Positions 18,165 to 26,813 of a DNA stretch of 64,000 bases are shown here, piece after piece. Numbering within the stretch: the first letter of the stretch is position 1; each line of letters opens with the position of its first letter. The DNA lies in assembly GCF_009688945.1 (NCBI RefSeq), contig NZ_AP021874.1, forward strand, positions 2,294,001-2,358,000, read 5' to 3'. Below the pieces are notes generated by a model that was not told the DNA's origin, made no database searches, and saw only the letters and a program-made list of their open reading frames with translations. The stretch is from Desulfosarcina alkanivorans (GTDB lineage Bacteria > Desulfobacterota > Desulfobacteria > Desulfobacterales > Desulfosarcinaceae). A program made the translations under genes and the position numbers.

Positions 18165-18204
18165 ACATGCAGGATTGTGCGCTCCGCCGCACACTGTTGC
18201 ATGT
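18165..18204. promoter_or_regulatory. 40-bp dyad, candidate sigma-54 activator binding site
   Basis: Two nested perfect inverted repeats share one centre: ACATGCA (18165-18171) with TGCATGT (18198-18204), and TGTGCG (18176-18181) with CGCACA (18188-18193). It lies about 65-105 bp upstream of the -24/-12-like element, the usual place for an NtrC-type enhancer. The response regulator encoded at 14671-16032 is the natural candidate to bind it. Confidence 0.6.
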
Positions 18205-18269
18205 CTTCCCGTAATAACAGACAATCATTAACCAACATAACCACTTGTTAATTATTGAAATTTATCACA

Positions 18270-18285
18270 TGGCACAAATGTTGAT
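18270..18285 (+). promoter_or_regulatory. -24/-12 (sigma-54) promoter-like element
   Basis: TGGCAC at 18270-18275, five bases, then TTGAT at 18281-18285. This matches TGGCAC-N5-TTGCW except that the -12 GC is GA. It is 116 bp before the start of the binding-protein gene and downstream of the 40-bp dyad. Confidence 0.55.
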
Positions 18286-18400
18286 CTTGTTAATTCTCGA
18301 TCCGGATTGAAGAAGCCTGCACCCCTGACAGAATCAGTTTTAATTGTAGCGACACTTCATACGGATATCATTCAATAACCCATCATTAACGGAGGAGAAA

Positions 18401-19411
18401 ATGAAAATGACCGGTTTTTTTAGAAAGTCGTTGATCCTGGCTGCCGCCCTGATCCTGGCCATCAGCGTCGTTGCGGTGCATGCCGAAGGCAAACCCGAAA
18501 AGGTGACCGTGATCTATGGCGGTTCGTCCTGGCTGGGACACTACCCGGCCTGGGTCGGCATTGAAAAGGGGCTGTTCAAGAATCACGGCCTGGGCGTATT
18601 GTTTCAGAATTTCTATGCCTCCTCCGGCCGCATGGGGTCATTGGTGGCTGGAGATCTGGATGTGGCCTCCACGGGAAGCATTTCCGCAATCGCCCTGATG
18701 GCATCCGGCAGCAGGGGCTTCATGGCTTTCGGCACCCAGGATTCCTACGCCACCGTAGAAGGCATCATCGCCAAAGAGAGCATTAAAACCATCAAGGACC
18801 TCAGAGGCAAACGGATCGCCGCACCCTTTGCCTCCAGCGCGCATGTACTCGTGCTGGATATCCTGGAGCAAAACGGCCTGGACCCGGAAAAAGACCTGAC
18901 CCTGCTCAACCTGAAGGTCAACGAGATGCCGGCTGCCATGGGTTCCGGGGAAATCGACGCCTGTGCGGCCTGGACCCCGCATTTCAACAAACTGCTCAAT
19001 ATGCCGGGCAACCACATGCTGGTGAACGATACCGAGTTCAGCCTGTACAAGGAGTTTAAACTGGGCCCCGGCCCTGACCTGCTGGTGGTCCGTAAAGAGT
19101 TTGCCGAGAAATACCCCAACACCTGCAAAGCGTTTGTCAAAGGCTATTTCGAAGCGGTGGACATGCTGATCAATCAGCCCGAAGAGTGCGCCAAGGTGCT
19201 GGTCAAGCTCACCAACCTGAGCATGGAAGACCAGATGACGGTGCTCAAGGACATCACCTGGATCAAAGGCAACGAGCAGAAAGCTCTGATGGTAGATCCC
19301 GGCGGTTTCACAACTGGTATGCAGCAACTGGCCGAGTTCCTGGTTAAGCACCAGCAGATCGATGAGGCGCCCAAAGTGAAGACCTGGATCGCCGAAAGCA
19401 TGGTTCCGTAA
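18401..19411 (+). CDS. ABC transporter substrate-binding protein (NMT1/SsuA type)
   Basis: A 336-residue periplasmic protein with a signal peptide (hydrophobic 10-26, cleavage near VHA-E). The fold is that of nitrate/sulfonate/taurine binding proteins: GHYPAWVGIEKGLFKNHGL near 46-64 and a G-x-L-D-V-A-S-TGS strand after 85 that normally lines the ligand pocket. The ligand cannot be read from sequence; the genes downstream suggest a methylated amine or similar. Start ATG follows GGAGGAGAAA. First gene of the ABC-methyltransferase operon. Confidence 0.9.
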   Translation: MKMTGFFRKSLILAAALILAISVVAVHAEGKPEKVTVIYGGSSWLGHYPAWVGIEKGLFKNHGLGVLFQNFYASSGRMGSLVAGDLDVASTGSISAIALMASGSRGFMAFGTQDSYATVEGIIAKESIKTIKDLRGKRIAAPFASSAHVLVLDILEQNGLDPEKDLTLLNLKVNEMPAAMGSGEIDACAAWTPHFNKLLNMPGNHMLVNDTEFSLYKEFKLGPGPDLLVVRKEFAEKYPNTCKAFVKGYFEAVDMLINQPEECAKVLVKLTNLSMEDQMTVLKDITWIKGNEQKALMVDPGGFTTGMQQLAEFLVKHQQIDEAPKVKTWIAESMVP

Positions 19412-19426
19412 TCATTCATTTCCTTA

Positions 19427-19450
19427 AGGAGGGCCTTTTACGGCCCTCCT
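19427..19450 (+). other. intercistronic hairpin after the binding-protein gene
   Basis: AGGAGGGCC (19427-19435) and GGCCCTCCT (19442-19450) pair perfectly around a 6-nt loop. No long T-run follows, and the permease gene starts 21 bp later. Such hairpins commonly stabilise the upstream message so that the binding protein exceeds the membrane parts. Confidence 0.6.
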
Positions 19451-19471
19451 CGCATCCATCGGGGGGAGGCC

Positions 19472-20233
19472 ATGAAAGTAGACAGCACTGCAAAATCGCT
19501 AACCATCAGTATTGTCTCGCTATTGATATTCATATCCGCCTGGGAGCTCTTCTGCCGCCTGGGATTCATCGAGCCGCTGTTCATGCCGGCTCCGTCCAAA
19601 ATACTGACCCGGGCCATGAAACTGATCGACAACGGGCAGCTTGTGGTTCACACCCTGGCGTCCACCCGGCGCGTCATGGTGGGTTTCATCGTGTCAAGCA
19701 TGGTGGCGATTCCCTTCGGTATTTTTCTGGGGTCGTCCCGTTTCTTCATGGCCGTGTTCGATCCGCTGATTTCCCTGCTCCGGCCGTTGCCTTCCATGAG
19801 CTGGATCCCCCTGTCTCTGCTGTGGCTGGGCATCACCGAAACCCAGAAGTACTCCATCGTCTTCATGGGCTCCTTTGCGCCGTCACTGCTGTATATCATC
19901 GAAGCCACCAAAGGCATTGATCCTCTCTTGATCCGCGCTGCCAAGAATCTTGGGGCATCAAAACTGGATGTCATGCGGGAAGTGATCCTGCCGGGCTCCC
20001 TACCGCAGATTATCGCCGGTTTGAAAGTTATGCTTGGGATTGCCTGGACCTGTATCATTTCGGCGGAGCTCGTCGCCGCCAGGGAAGGTTTGGGATTCAT
20101 GATCATGAACGGGAAAGAGTATTTTCAAACCGACACCGTTCTTTTGGGTATGGTGATGATCAGCATCACCGTCATGATCATCGACGTGGTATTCAGAAAA
20201 TTCGAGAGGAGGCTGCTTCCATGGACACGGTAA
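19472..20233 (+). CDS. ABC transporter permease (SsuC/TauC type)
   Basis: A 253-residue inner-membrane protein with about six hydrophobic segments. The cytoplasmic EAA-like loop that docks the ATPase is visible as AAKNLGASKLDVMREVILPG near 153-172. PLISLLRPLPSMSWIPLSLLW is a typical family segment. It overlaps the ATPase gene by 13 bp, which implies translational coupling. Confidence 0.92.
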   Translation: MKVDSTAKSLTISIVSLLIFISAWELFCRLGFIEPLFMPAPSKILTRAMKLIDNGQLVVHTLASTRRVMVGFIVSSMVAIPFGIFLGSSRFFMAVFDPLISLLRPLPSMSWIPLSLLWLGITETQKYSIVFMGSFAPSLLYIIEATKGIDPLLIRAAKNLGASKLDVMREVILPGSLPQIIAGLKVMLGIAWTCIISAELVAAREGLGFMIMNGKEYFQTDTVLLGMVMISITVMIIDVVFRKFERRLLPWTR

Positions 20234-21024
20234 CCAGCGGAAATAAAATATCCATCCAGGGGGTTACGAAAACTTTTTCCGGCAAACGGGGAACAGTGAC
20301 CGCTCTCAAGGACCTTTCCATGGATGTCGAAGATGGCGAGTTTTTGGTGATCGTAGGCGCATCGGGATGCGGTAAAACCACCTTGCTGAATCTAGTGGCC
20401 GGGTTTGATACACCGACACAGGGAAATATCATTTTAGACGGTCAGCCTGTGACCGGAATTACTCCGGAGTGTGGCATGATCTTCCAGCAGTATGCCCTTT
20501 TCCCTTGGAAAACGGTTCAGGAAAATGTCGAATTCGGAATGAAAATGAAGCGCATGCCCCATGCCGAGCGCCTGGAGCGGGCAGCTAAATTTATCGATAT
20601 TGTGGGACTCAATGGTTTTGAAAAAAGCTACCCCCACCATTTGTCCGGGGGCATGAAACAGAGGGTTTCCATTGCCCGCAGCCTGGCAAACAATCCCAAG
20701 GTGATGCTTCTCGACGAACCCTTTGCCGCCCTGGATGCCATGACGCGCCAGGTGCTTCAGGAGCAGTTGGTCCGGATTTATGAAAAACATCGCAAAACAA
20801 TCATATTTATAACGCACTCCATTGACGAAGCGTTGTTGCTGTCTTCCAGAATCATGGTGATGACCGCACGGCCAGGCAGGATCGCCCAAGAGATCATCAA
20901 CGACCTGCCGCATCCGCGCAATGCCGATGTCCAGCTCTCCAGTCGTTACATGGAACTCAAACGGACCATTTGGGACAGTGTGCAAGCAGAAGTGATGAAA
21001 AGTATGGAAGTTGAAGCGGGCTGA
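20221..21024 (+). CDS. ABC transporter ATP-binding protein (SsuB/TauB type)
   Basis: A 267-residue ATPase with Walker A GASGCGKT at 46-53, Q-loop FQQ near 88-90, signature LSGGMKQR at 141-148, Walker B VMLLDEPF at 161-168 and the switch histidine in FITHS near 195-199. It energises the importer formed with the permease and the binding protein. The methyltransferase gene starts 67 bp downstream with its own GGAGAA site. Confidence 0.95.
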   Translation: MDTVTSGNKISIQGVTKTFSGKRGTVTALKDLSMDVEDGEFLVIVGASGCGKTTLLNLVAGFDTPTQGNIILDGQPVTGITPECGMIFQQYALFPWKTVQENVEFGMKMKRMPHAERLERAAKFIDIVGLNGFEKSYPHHLSGGMKQRVSIARSLANNPKVMLLDEPFAALDAMTRQVLQEQLVRIYEKHRKTIIFITHSIDEALLLSSRIMVMTARPGRIAQEIINDLPHPRNADVQLSSRYMELKRTIWDSVQAEVMKSMEVEAG

Positions 21025-21091
21025 TAAAATTCCAATTCTGGAAAATGTAAACTCTCAAAAGTATGGAACAATTTTAAAAGGAGAATCCCAA

Positions 21092-22543
21092 ATGAACTCC
21101 AAGGGTCTGAGCGGCGGCATTTACAAGCCCTTGTCGCCCGCAGGCATCGACGCCATTCACGATGCATCGCTGACCATTTTAGAAAAGACCGGCATCACCT
21201 TCGAAGCCGGCCTGGAAGAGACCGTGGATATGCTGGCCGGGGCCGGCGCCACCGTGGACCGTGAAAACAGCCCTATCCGCTTCCCCCGGGACCTGGTTCT
21301 GGAGCAGGCGGCCAAGGCCCCTTCCCGGGTGGTGCTCTATGCCCGCGACGGCAAAAGCGACCTGGAACTCACCGAGGACAAGGTGCACCTGGGCACCGGC
21401 GGCGCCGCAGTCAAAATCCTGGATCTGGAGAACGGTCAGCAGCGTTCGTCGACCCTTCATGATTTGTATGAGATCGGCCGCCTGGTGGACGGGTTGGACC
21501 ACATCCACTTCTTTTTGCGGCCCTGCATCCCCACGGACATCCCCGAATCGGAATACGACGTCAACATGTTCTACGCCTGCCTCAAGGCCACGGGCAAACA
21601 TGTCATGAGCGGGGTCAACGATGAGGCCGGACTGGAGCGCATCATCGAATTGGCTTCCACGGTGGCAGGTGGCGAAGAGGCGTTCAAGGAAAAGCCGTTT
21701 ATCTCGGTGATCACTTCTTTCTCCATCTCGCCTCTCAAACTGTGCACCCAGTCCACCCGCATCATGCAGGCCTGCAACCGCCGGGACATCCCCGTGGCCC
21801 TTTCGGCCGCGCCCATGTCGGGCTCCACCAGCCCCATGACCATGGCCGGAACGTTGGCTCAGCTACACGCGGAACAGCTGGCCGGCATCGCCATCTGCCA
21901 GCTGACCCGACCCGGCGCCCCGCTGCTCTACGGCGGCATTCCGGGCATGGCCAACATGGCCACCATGGGCTACCAGGGCGGGGGCGTGGAGTGCGGCATG
22001 ATGAACGCCGCCATCCACCAGCTGGCCGCCCATATCGAGGTGCCCAACTACAACTCGGCGGGCCTGTCCGACTCCAAGCTGCCCGACGCCCAGGCCGGCT
22101 GGGAAAAGGCCATGACCGTGCTGTTGGGTGCCATGGGCGGCTCCAACTACATGCACCACAGCGCCGGCATGCTGGAATCCATGCTGACCGTGGCCCACGA
22201 ACAATACGTGATCGACGACGAAATCATCGGCATGGCCTGCAAGGTGCTCAAGGGCATTGAGGTGGACGCCGACCATCTGGCCATGGAGGTGATCGACTCC
22301 GTCGGTCCTGCGGGCAATTTCATGATGTCGCCCCACACGATGCAGTACATGCGCAGCGAGTACTTCCAGGGCCACGGGGTGACGGACGCCAAGAGCCGGC
22401 ACCAGTGGGAGCGGGGCGGCAGCCTAAACGCCCGGGACAGGGCCAGAAATATCGCCCGCAAGATCCTGGAAGCACCGGAGACCCCGTATATTTCCGAGGG
22501 TATTGACCAGGCGATTCGAGAAAAATTCAACATCCTGCTGTAG
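21092..22543 (+). CDS. trimethylamine methyltransferase (MttB) superfamily protein, non-pyrrolysine type
   Basis: A 483-residue TIM-barrel protein of COG5598. Members move a methyl group from a quaternary or tertiary amine to a corrinoid protein. Archaeal MttB has an in-frame amber (pyrrolysine) codon; the frame here is uninterrupted, as in the glycine betaine (MtgB), proline betaine, carnitine and butyrobetaine methyltransferases. ATG 21092 follows AAAAGGAGAATCCC; upstream in-frame codons overlap the ATPase gene. The expected partners, a corrinoid protein and a methyl-THF transferase, follow but are frameshifted. Substrate not predictable; a betaine taken up by the adjacent importer is the simplest guess. 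Confidence 0.9.
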   Translation: MNSKGLSGGIYKPLSPAGIDAIHDASLTILEKTGITFEAGLEETVDMLAGAGATVDRENSPIRFPRDLVLEQAAKAPSRVVLYARDGKSDLELTEDKVHLGTGGAAVKILDLENGQQRSSTLHDLYEIGRLVDGLDHIHFFLRPCIPTDIPESEYDVNMFYACLKATGKHVMSGVNDEAGLERIIELASTVAGGEEAFKEKPFISVITSFSISPLKLCTQSTRIMQACNRRDIPVALSAAPMSGSTSPMTMAGTLAQLHAEQLAGIAICQLTRPGAPLLYGGIPGMANMATMGYQGGGVECGMMNAAIHQLAAHIEVPNYNSAGLSDSKLPDAQAGWEKAMTVLLGAMGGSNYMHHSAGMLESMLTVAHEQYVIDDEIIGMACKVLKGIEVDADHLAMEVIDSVGPAGNFMMSPHTMQYMRSEYFQGHGVTDAKSRHQWERGGSLNARDRARNIARKILEAPETPYISEGIDQAIREKFNILL

Positions 22544-22563
22544 GTATTATAAGGAGAAAACCA

Positions 22564-23167
22564 ATAACCACCCAAGAAATTTTCAACGCCGTCCTGGCCT
22601 TTGACGAAGCCACCGCCCTGGCCAAAACCCAAGGCTGAGATCGATGCCGGCACGGCCATCGAAACCATCCTCAAGGACGGCCTGATCGACGCCATGGACG
22701 AAGTCGGCGAAAAGTTCAGCGCCGGAGAGTTCTTCGTACCCGAGATGCTAATGGCCGCCCAGGCCATGAAGGCCGGCCTGGAGCTGCTCAAACCCCATTT
22801 GGGCGAAGGCGGCAGCCAGAGCAAGGGCACGGCCGTTATCGGCACGGTCAAGGGAGATTTGCACGACATCGGCAAAAACCTGGTGTCCATGATGATGGAA
22901 GGGGCCGGTTTCGAGGTCGTGGATCTGGGCGTGGACGTGGAAAGCGAAGCCTTTGTCAAACGTGCGGCTGAAAAGAACGCCGACGTGATCACCCTTTCGG
23001 CGTTGTTAACCACGACCATGCCGGCCATGGAGAGCACGGTCAAGGCGACGCGAACGATCATCGGGGGCGCGCCGGTGCCCCAGGCCTTTGCCGACCAGAT
23101 TGGTGCCGATGGCTGCAGCGCCGACGCCCCGGGGGCGGTGAAGATAGTAAAGGAATTGGTCGCATAA
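22564..23167 (+). pseudogene. corrinoid (cobalamin-binding) methyl-carrier protein, frameshifted
   Basis: The gene would encode about 200 residues of the MtbC/MttC family, which carries the methyl-cobalamin between MttB-type enzyme and methyl-THF transferase. From 22564 one frame reads TTQEIFNAVLAFDEATALAK and TQ; then an extra G in CAAGGCTGAG shifts it into a stop, while another frame continues EIDAGTAIETILKDGLIDAM to the end. Removing that base restores a normal protein. DLHDIGK (about 98-104) contains the cobalt-ligand histidine, so the core is intact. The codon in the start position is ATA, although AAGGAG lies just upstream. Length 604 bp is 3n+1. Either recent inactivation or a sequence error. 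Confidence 0.82.
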
Positions 23168-23325
23168 AGCGAACCGATACCACATCAACTATTAGATACA
23201 CACGCTCTCTTGCAGGGCCTCCTCCTGCTGCCAGGGCGGGCACGATCCAAGGCATCTCCTCGCCAATAACGGGTCGTGCCTGTCTTCCTCGGCATAAAGG
23301 TGTGCGTTTTATAGGAGTGAGACCA

Positions 23326-24152
23326 ATGATCATCATCGGCGAACTGATCAACGCCAGAAGAAAGGCGATCAAGGCGGCCATCGAGGCCGACGATGCAGCA
23401 GCCATCCAGAAGGTGGCCACAGACCAGGCTGAAGCCGGGGCCGACTACATCGACGTCAACGCCGGCATCTTCGTGGGCCAAGAGCCCGAATACCTGAAGT
23501 GGCTGGTGGAAACGGTGCAGGCCGTCACCGACAAGCCCTGCGCCATCGACAGCCCGGACCCGTTGTCCATCGAGGCGGCCCTTTCCGTGCACCAGGGCAC
23601 CCCCATGATCAACCCCATCTCCCTGGAGAAGGAGCGCTACGACAAACTCATGCCCATTGTCGCCGATACGGACATGAAGGTCATCGCCCTGTGCATGAGC
23701 GACAGCGGCATGCCCCAGACCGTGGGCGACCGCATGCGCATCGCCGATGAGCTGGTGGCGGCCTGCTGAAGAACAACGTCAAGGTGGAGAACATCTTCGT
23801 GGACCCGCTGGTGCAGCCCCTGTCGGTGGACGGTACTTTCGGGGTGGAGTTCATCAACACCAGCGAAAAAAGCGTCGCAACCTATCCGGGAATCCACACG
23901 GCCTGCGGGCTGAGCAACATCAGCTATGGCCTGCCGGCCAGAAAGTTCATGAACCAGACCTTCATGACCATGGCCATCGCCAAGGGGCTGGACGGAGCGA
24001 TCATCAACCCGCTGGACCAGCGCATGATGGCCAACATCATCGCCGCCGCGGCCCTGGCCGGCAAGGACAACTTCTGCATGAACTACCTCAAGGCTTTCAG
24101 AGTAGGCGTTTTTGAACAGCCACAATTTGTTTTTTTGAGAAAATCCCGCTAA
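23326..24152 (+). pseudogene. methyltetrahydrofolate:corrinoid methyltransferase, frameshifted
   Basis: A DHPS-like TIM-barrel protein that would move the methyl group from the corrinoid protein to tetrahydrofolate. ATG 23326 follows AGGAG; the first frame (MIIIGELINARRKAIKAAI, later AGADYIDVNAG) stops at 23767-23769 after ELVAAC. The next frame resumes at once with KNNVKVENIFVDPLVQPLSV and continues through the ligand-pocket block GLSNISYGLP. GCGGCCTGCTGAAG appears to lack one C of an expected GCCCTGCTGAAG, which would read A-L-L-K. The 827-bp length is 3n+2, as one deletion predicts. After YLKAFR the tail departs from the usual ending, so the 3' end may be disturbed too. Confidence 0.82.
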
Positions 24153-24284
24153 ACAGTCCGTTCAAAGATAGATCGATCTGGTACGTTTCCGAGTGACAGA
24201 TGGAGGGCAGGCGAGCGAGCCCGCAGGGCAAAGCTCGCGGAGCCTGCGCTGCTCTAATCACAGGTCCTACTGAAATAAAGATAC

Positions 24285-24402
24285 GTTGGATATCTGAACC
24301 GCAGTCAAGTCAAGTCATTTGAAGCAACGCAGTCCTTGGGTGTTCGGACCCTGTTGAATTGGAAAAGCCGGGGTTGCCCGCACTTGATCGCTCTTTGACA
24401 AT
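24285..24402 (+). repeat. dispersed direct repeat, copy 2
   Basis: Same blocks and orientation as 8377-8460: GTTGGATATCTGAACCGCAG, TTTGAAGCAACGCA, GTTCGGACCCTGTT, TTGATCG and TTTGACA. This copy carries a duplicated TCAAG and about 30 extra bases before TTGATCG. It begins 132 bp after the broken methyl-THF transferase, where the methyltransferase operon ends without its usual reductive activase. The flank 24153-24284 holds no gene, only GC-rich hairpin sequence near 24210-24245. Confidence 0.75.
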
Positions 24403-24449
24403 TTATGGTGGTAACGCTTCCACTAACTGGCGGCGGTACACCGTACCGT

Positions 24450-25310
24450 TCAGTGGGTTGTTCTGCTCCGTCCGGCAAGGTTTCGATTCAGGCCCATCTC
24501 ACGGCTCTGCAACTTGGCCTGCCATCTTCCTTCCATTTCCAGTATGTCGTTGTCCGTGGCCGACGAACCTGCAACTTCCAGTATGGACACTTGGTAGTCA
24601 CTTGGGTCTCGGCTCTTCAAACCGAGGTTGCCACCATGTCCAGTTTGAACGTAGTCGTGCCATCTACCCCAGAACCCCATGGTTCCGCTTGCAGAGCCAA
24701 CGTACTGCTCTTTGGTCCTGGGGCATGTGAGTAGGTACACGCCACGCGCCGCTTGTAGAGCATGACGCCAACTTTGCGGCAATCGCCCGAGGCTCGACAG
24801 GGACTGAATGAAGTTGATAAAGCCAGGAAACTCGGGCTCCTTGAAGCGCCTGCGTAACTCCACAATAGGCTTGTCCTGGCGGTTGGCGTATTGAACCCAT
24901 GCAAGGGCTCCGGCTCCCCAGTCGATGAAGAGCCGCCCAATGAACTCGGTCGCTTCGTCGCACAGCGTGAGGTCGTAGACATCATAAATGCCCGCCTTGT
25001 CAATTCCATCCCGGTGAGGCTGTGGGGTGTCTTTGTCGAGCAGCCCGCGGTAGCGTGCTGCGTAGATCCCCGCAAACATGGTCTCGTTGCTCAGATTCAC
25101 CACGAACACTGCCCAGTACGGAGCGGAGAACTTCTTTCGGGCGGCGATCCTCTGGAGAGACTGATACTGCTCGAAGAGGTCGCGGCTATCACGCCACAGT
25201 TCATATACGGAGCGACCACGTGCAGCCGACGTGTCTTTGTGACGTACGAGGCGCACCTCCTTTGGATCAAGGCCTGTATCGCGAAGGACGTTGTTGAACA
25301 TGAGCGGCAT
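24450..25310 (-). CDS. GIY-YIG nuclease family protein
   Basis: A 286-residue protein. The C-terminal part is a GIY-YIG domain: GVYLLTC at 190-196 is the GIY strand, QYVGSASG at 202-209 the YIG strand, R216 in GRWHDY the catalytic-type arginine, and an E in ILEMEGRWQAKL near 256-267 the metal-binding glutamate. The N-terminal 185 residues are not recognised but recur, from memory, in proteins of this architecture in defence or mobile contexts. ATG 25310 follows AAAGGAGAAATC. It stands alone next to the direct repeat. Role unknown: DNA cleavage is likely, for defence, repair or mobility. Confidence 0.75.
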   Translation of the reverse strand: MPLMFNNVLRDTGLDPKEVRLVRHKDTSAARGRSVYELWRDSRDLFEQYQSLQRIAARKKFSAPYWAVFVVNLSNETMFAGIYAARYRGLLDKDTPQPHRDGIDKAGIYDVYDLTLCDEATEFIGRLFIDWGAGALAWVQYANRQDKPIVELRRRFKEPEFPGFINFIQSLSSLGRLPQSWRHALQAARGVYLLTCPRTKEQYVGSASGTMGFWGRWHDYVQTGHGGNLGLKSRDPSDYQVSILEVAGSSATDNDILEMEGRWQAKLQSREMGLNRNLAGRSRTTH

Positions 25311-25652
25311 CGTGATTTCTCCTTTCTCTTGAGCAGAACTTAGTTATTCATTCGCTGCGAATTAATTGCACACCAAAATTATCAGGCCAGGTATTTAGCT
25401 ACAGGGGGTGCGTTGTTTACGGAGGAGGGTCAAATTACAGATACATCGAGTATCCCAGGAAGCATCAAGCCCGAGATACGAAATGATAATCAAACGAGCC
25501 CAATAAGAAAATAGATACTTAATAAACTATGCGGCTTGGTGCTGCTGTGAGATCAATACGATTCCCGAAAGCTACACTTTCTCTGGAAATGGATTCAACA
25601 ATAAGACCACCATACCACTGGTGAGAAGTTATTCCAATGCCGGAAGCATCGC
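25311..25652. other. intergenic region, nothing recognised
   Basis: About 340 bp, AT-rich, with stop codons in all frames. It should contain the promoter of the GIY-YIG gene. No repeat or RNA gene is visible. Confidence 0.5.
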
Positions 25653-26441
25653 TCAGTCACCCGGCCCTTGATCAAGAATACCACGCAACTTGCCGGAAGC
25701 GGCCGTCATGACACCGATGGCGTGCGCAATCTTGTCATCGTCCATACGGTTAGACAGCCCCACCGCCCAGAAAGCCATGGGGGGCCCTTTAATGTTGTTC
25801 AGGGCAACGGCCACGGCCCGGACTCCGGTGAGATATTCCTCGTCGTCCACGCAATACCCGTTGGAACGGGCCTCTTCCAGCACAGCTAAATATTTCCCTT
25901 CATCGGTGATGGAGCGGGGGGTGTGGAAAGGCAGCCCGTTTTCCCGTATCAACTGCTGCGCCTCACCGGGAGGTTTGGCGGCCAGAAAAACCTTGCCGGC
26001 GGCACCGGCGAATAGGGGCAGGACAGTTCCCGGCGACGCCGAAATCTTCAGCGGATCCGCCGATTCGGCGGCAGCCAATATCAGAATGCGGTTGCAAATC
26101 AACGCACCCAGGACAAGGGTTTCCTTGATTCGGTCCCGCAACCGGTCGATGACGGGCTGCACCGCCTCGACCATTTTGATAGAATTCCAACTGGAAAAGG
26201 CCAGATCGATCACCGTCGGCCCCAGGTGGAGTTTGCGACCATCCGCCCCCTGCACCAGCGCACCTTCACGGAGTAACGCATGCACCAGCCCGTGGGTGGT
26301 GCTTTTGCTGTAGCCCAACTTTTTGGCAAGACCGGTGAGGCCGAACGGCTGGCGCGATTGCGCCACGGTGCGCAGCAGGTGGAATGCCTTGTGAACGGCC
26401 GGTGCCTGGTAGCCCGCCGATTTGTCTGCTGGTTTTGTCAT
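25653..26441 (-). CDS. IclR family transcriptional regulator
   Basis: A 262-residue regulator. Residues 12-75 form a winged helix (KAFHLLRTVAQ, then GLAKKLGYSKSTTHGLVHAL); residues 95-255 form the GAF-like effector domain with LPLFAGAAGKVFLA and GYCVDDEEYLTGVRAVAVAL, both typical. The start at ATG 26441 gives normal family length; a longer frame to 26522 would translate a common intergenic palindrome. IclR proteins often control aromatic or organic-acid catabolism, and a phenylacetate-CoA ligase-like gene lies 600 bp upstream on the same strand. The target is unproven. Confidence 0.9.
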   Translation of the reverse strand: MTKPADKSAGYQAPAVHKAFHLLRTVAQSRQPFGLTGLAKKLGYSKSTTHGLVHALLREGALVQGADGRKLHLGPTVIDLAFSSWNSIKMVEAVQPVIDRLRDRIKETLVLGALICNRILILAAAESADPLKISASPGTVLPLFAGAAGKVFLAAKPPGEAQQLIRENGLPFHTPRSITDEGKYLAVLEEARSNGYCVDDEEYLTGVRAVAVALNNIKGPPMAFWAVGLSNRMDDDKIAHAIGVMTAASGKLRGILDQGPGD

Positions 26442-26813
26442 TTCCCTACAACCTGATGCCCCTTCCCGCTGTCCCTCTCCCTTAAAGGGCGAGGGGACGC
26501 AACCGCGATCTGCGTTTATCATTAAGTTTTACCTCAGTGAACACATAGCCTGATCACCACCTGTAGTCAACCACGGCTGTGATCCTTCATAACGCGATAA
26601 CCGCTCAATTTAAATATGGAAATTTAAGACTATAACCGCGGGCGGGACCGGTGTGTCCCCGGGGAAGGGTTCACCCCGTTGATCTCAAAGAAAAGTGGGC
26701 GGTCAAAGGGATCCAACCACCGCGCCTGTGTATTCGCCAACACCTTCAGGCGTTGAAAGTAGCTTGGCTCGCAAAACTCGACGTCTCACCATGAAAAAAT
26801 GACAGCCACTGAA
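26442..26813. other. intergenic region with palindrome
   Basis: No gene is seen. CCCTCTCCCTT-AAAGGGCGAGGG at 26473-26495 is an imperfect palindrome of a kind that recurs between bacterial genes. A GC-rich hairpin-prone stretch lies near 26650-26680. Nothing else is recognised. Confidence 0.5.

Noticed and set aside
21092..22543. possible pyrrolysine codon in the MttB homologue
   Set aside because: The frame has no internal TAG and no pyl genes are in the window, so it belongs to the non-pyrrolysine group.
23168..23325. possible cobalamin riboswitch near the corrinoid genes
   Set aside because: I looked for a B12-box-like element in this spacer and in 18014-18400 and saw none; only a small inverted repeat (GGCACGA/TCGTGCC) is present.
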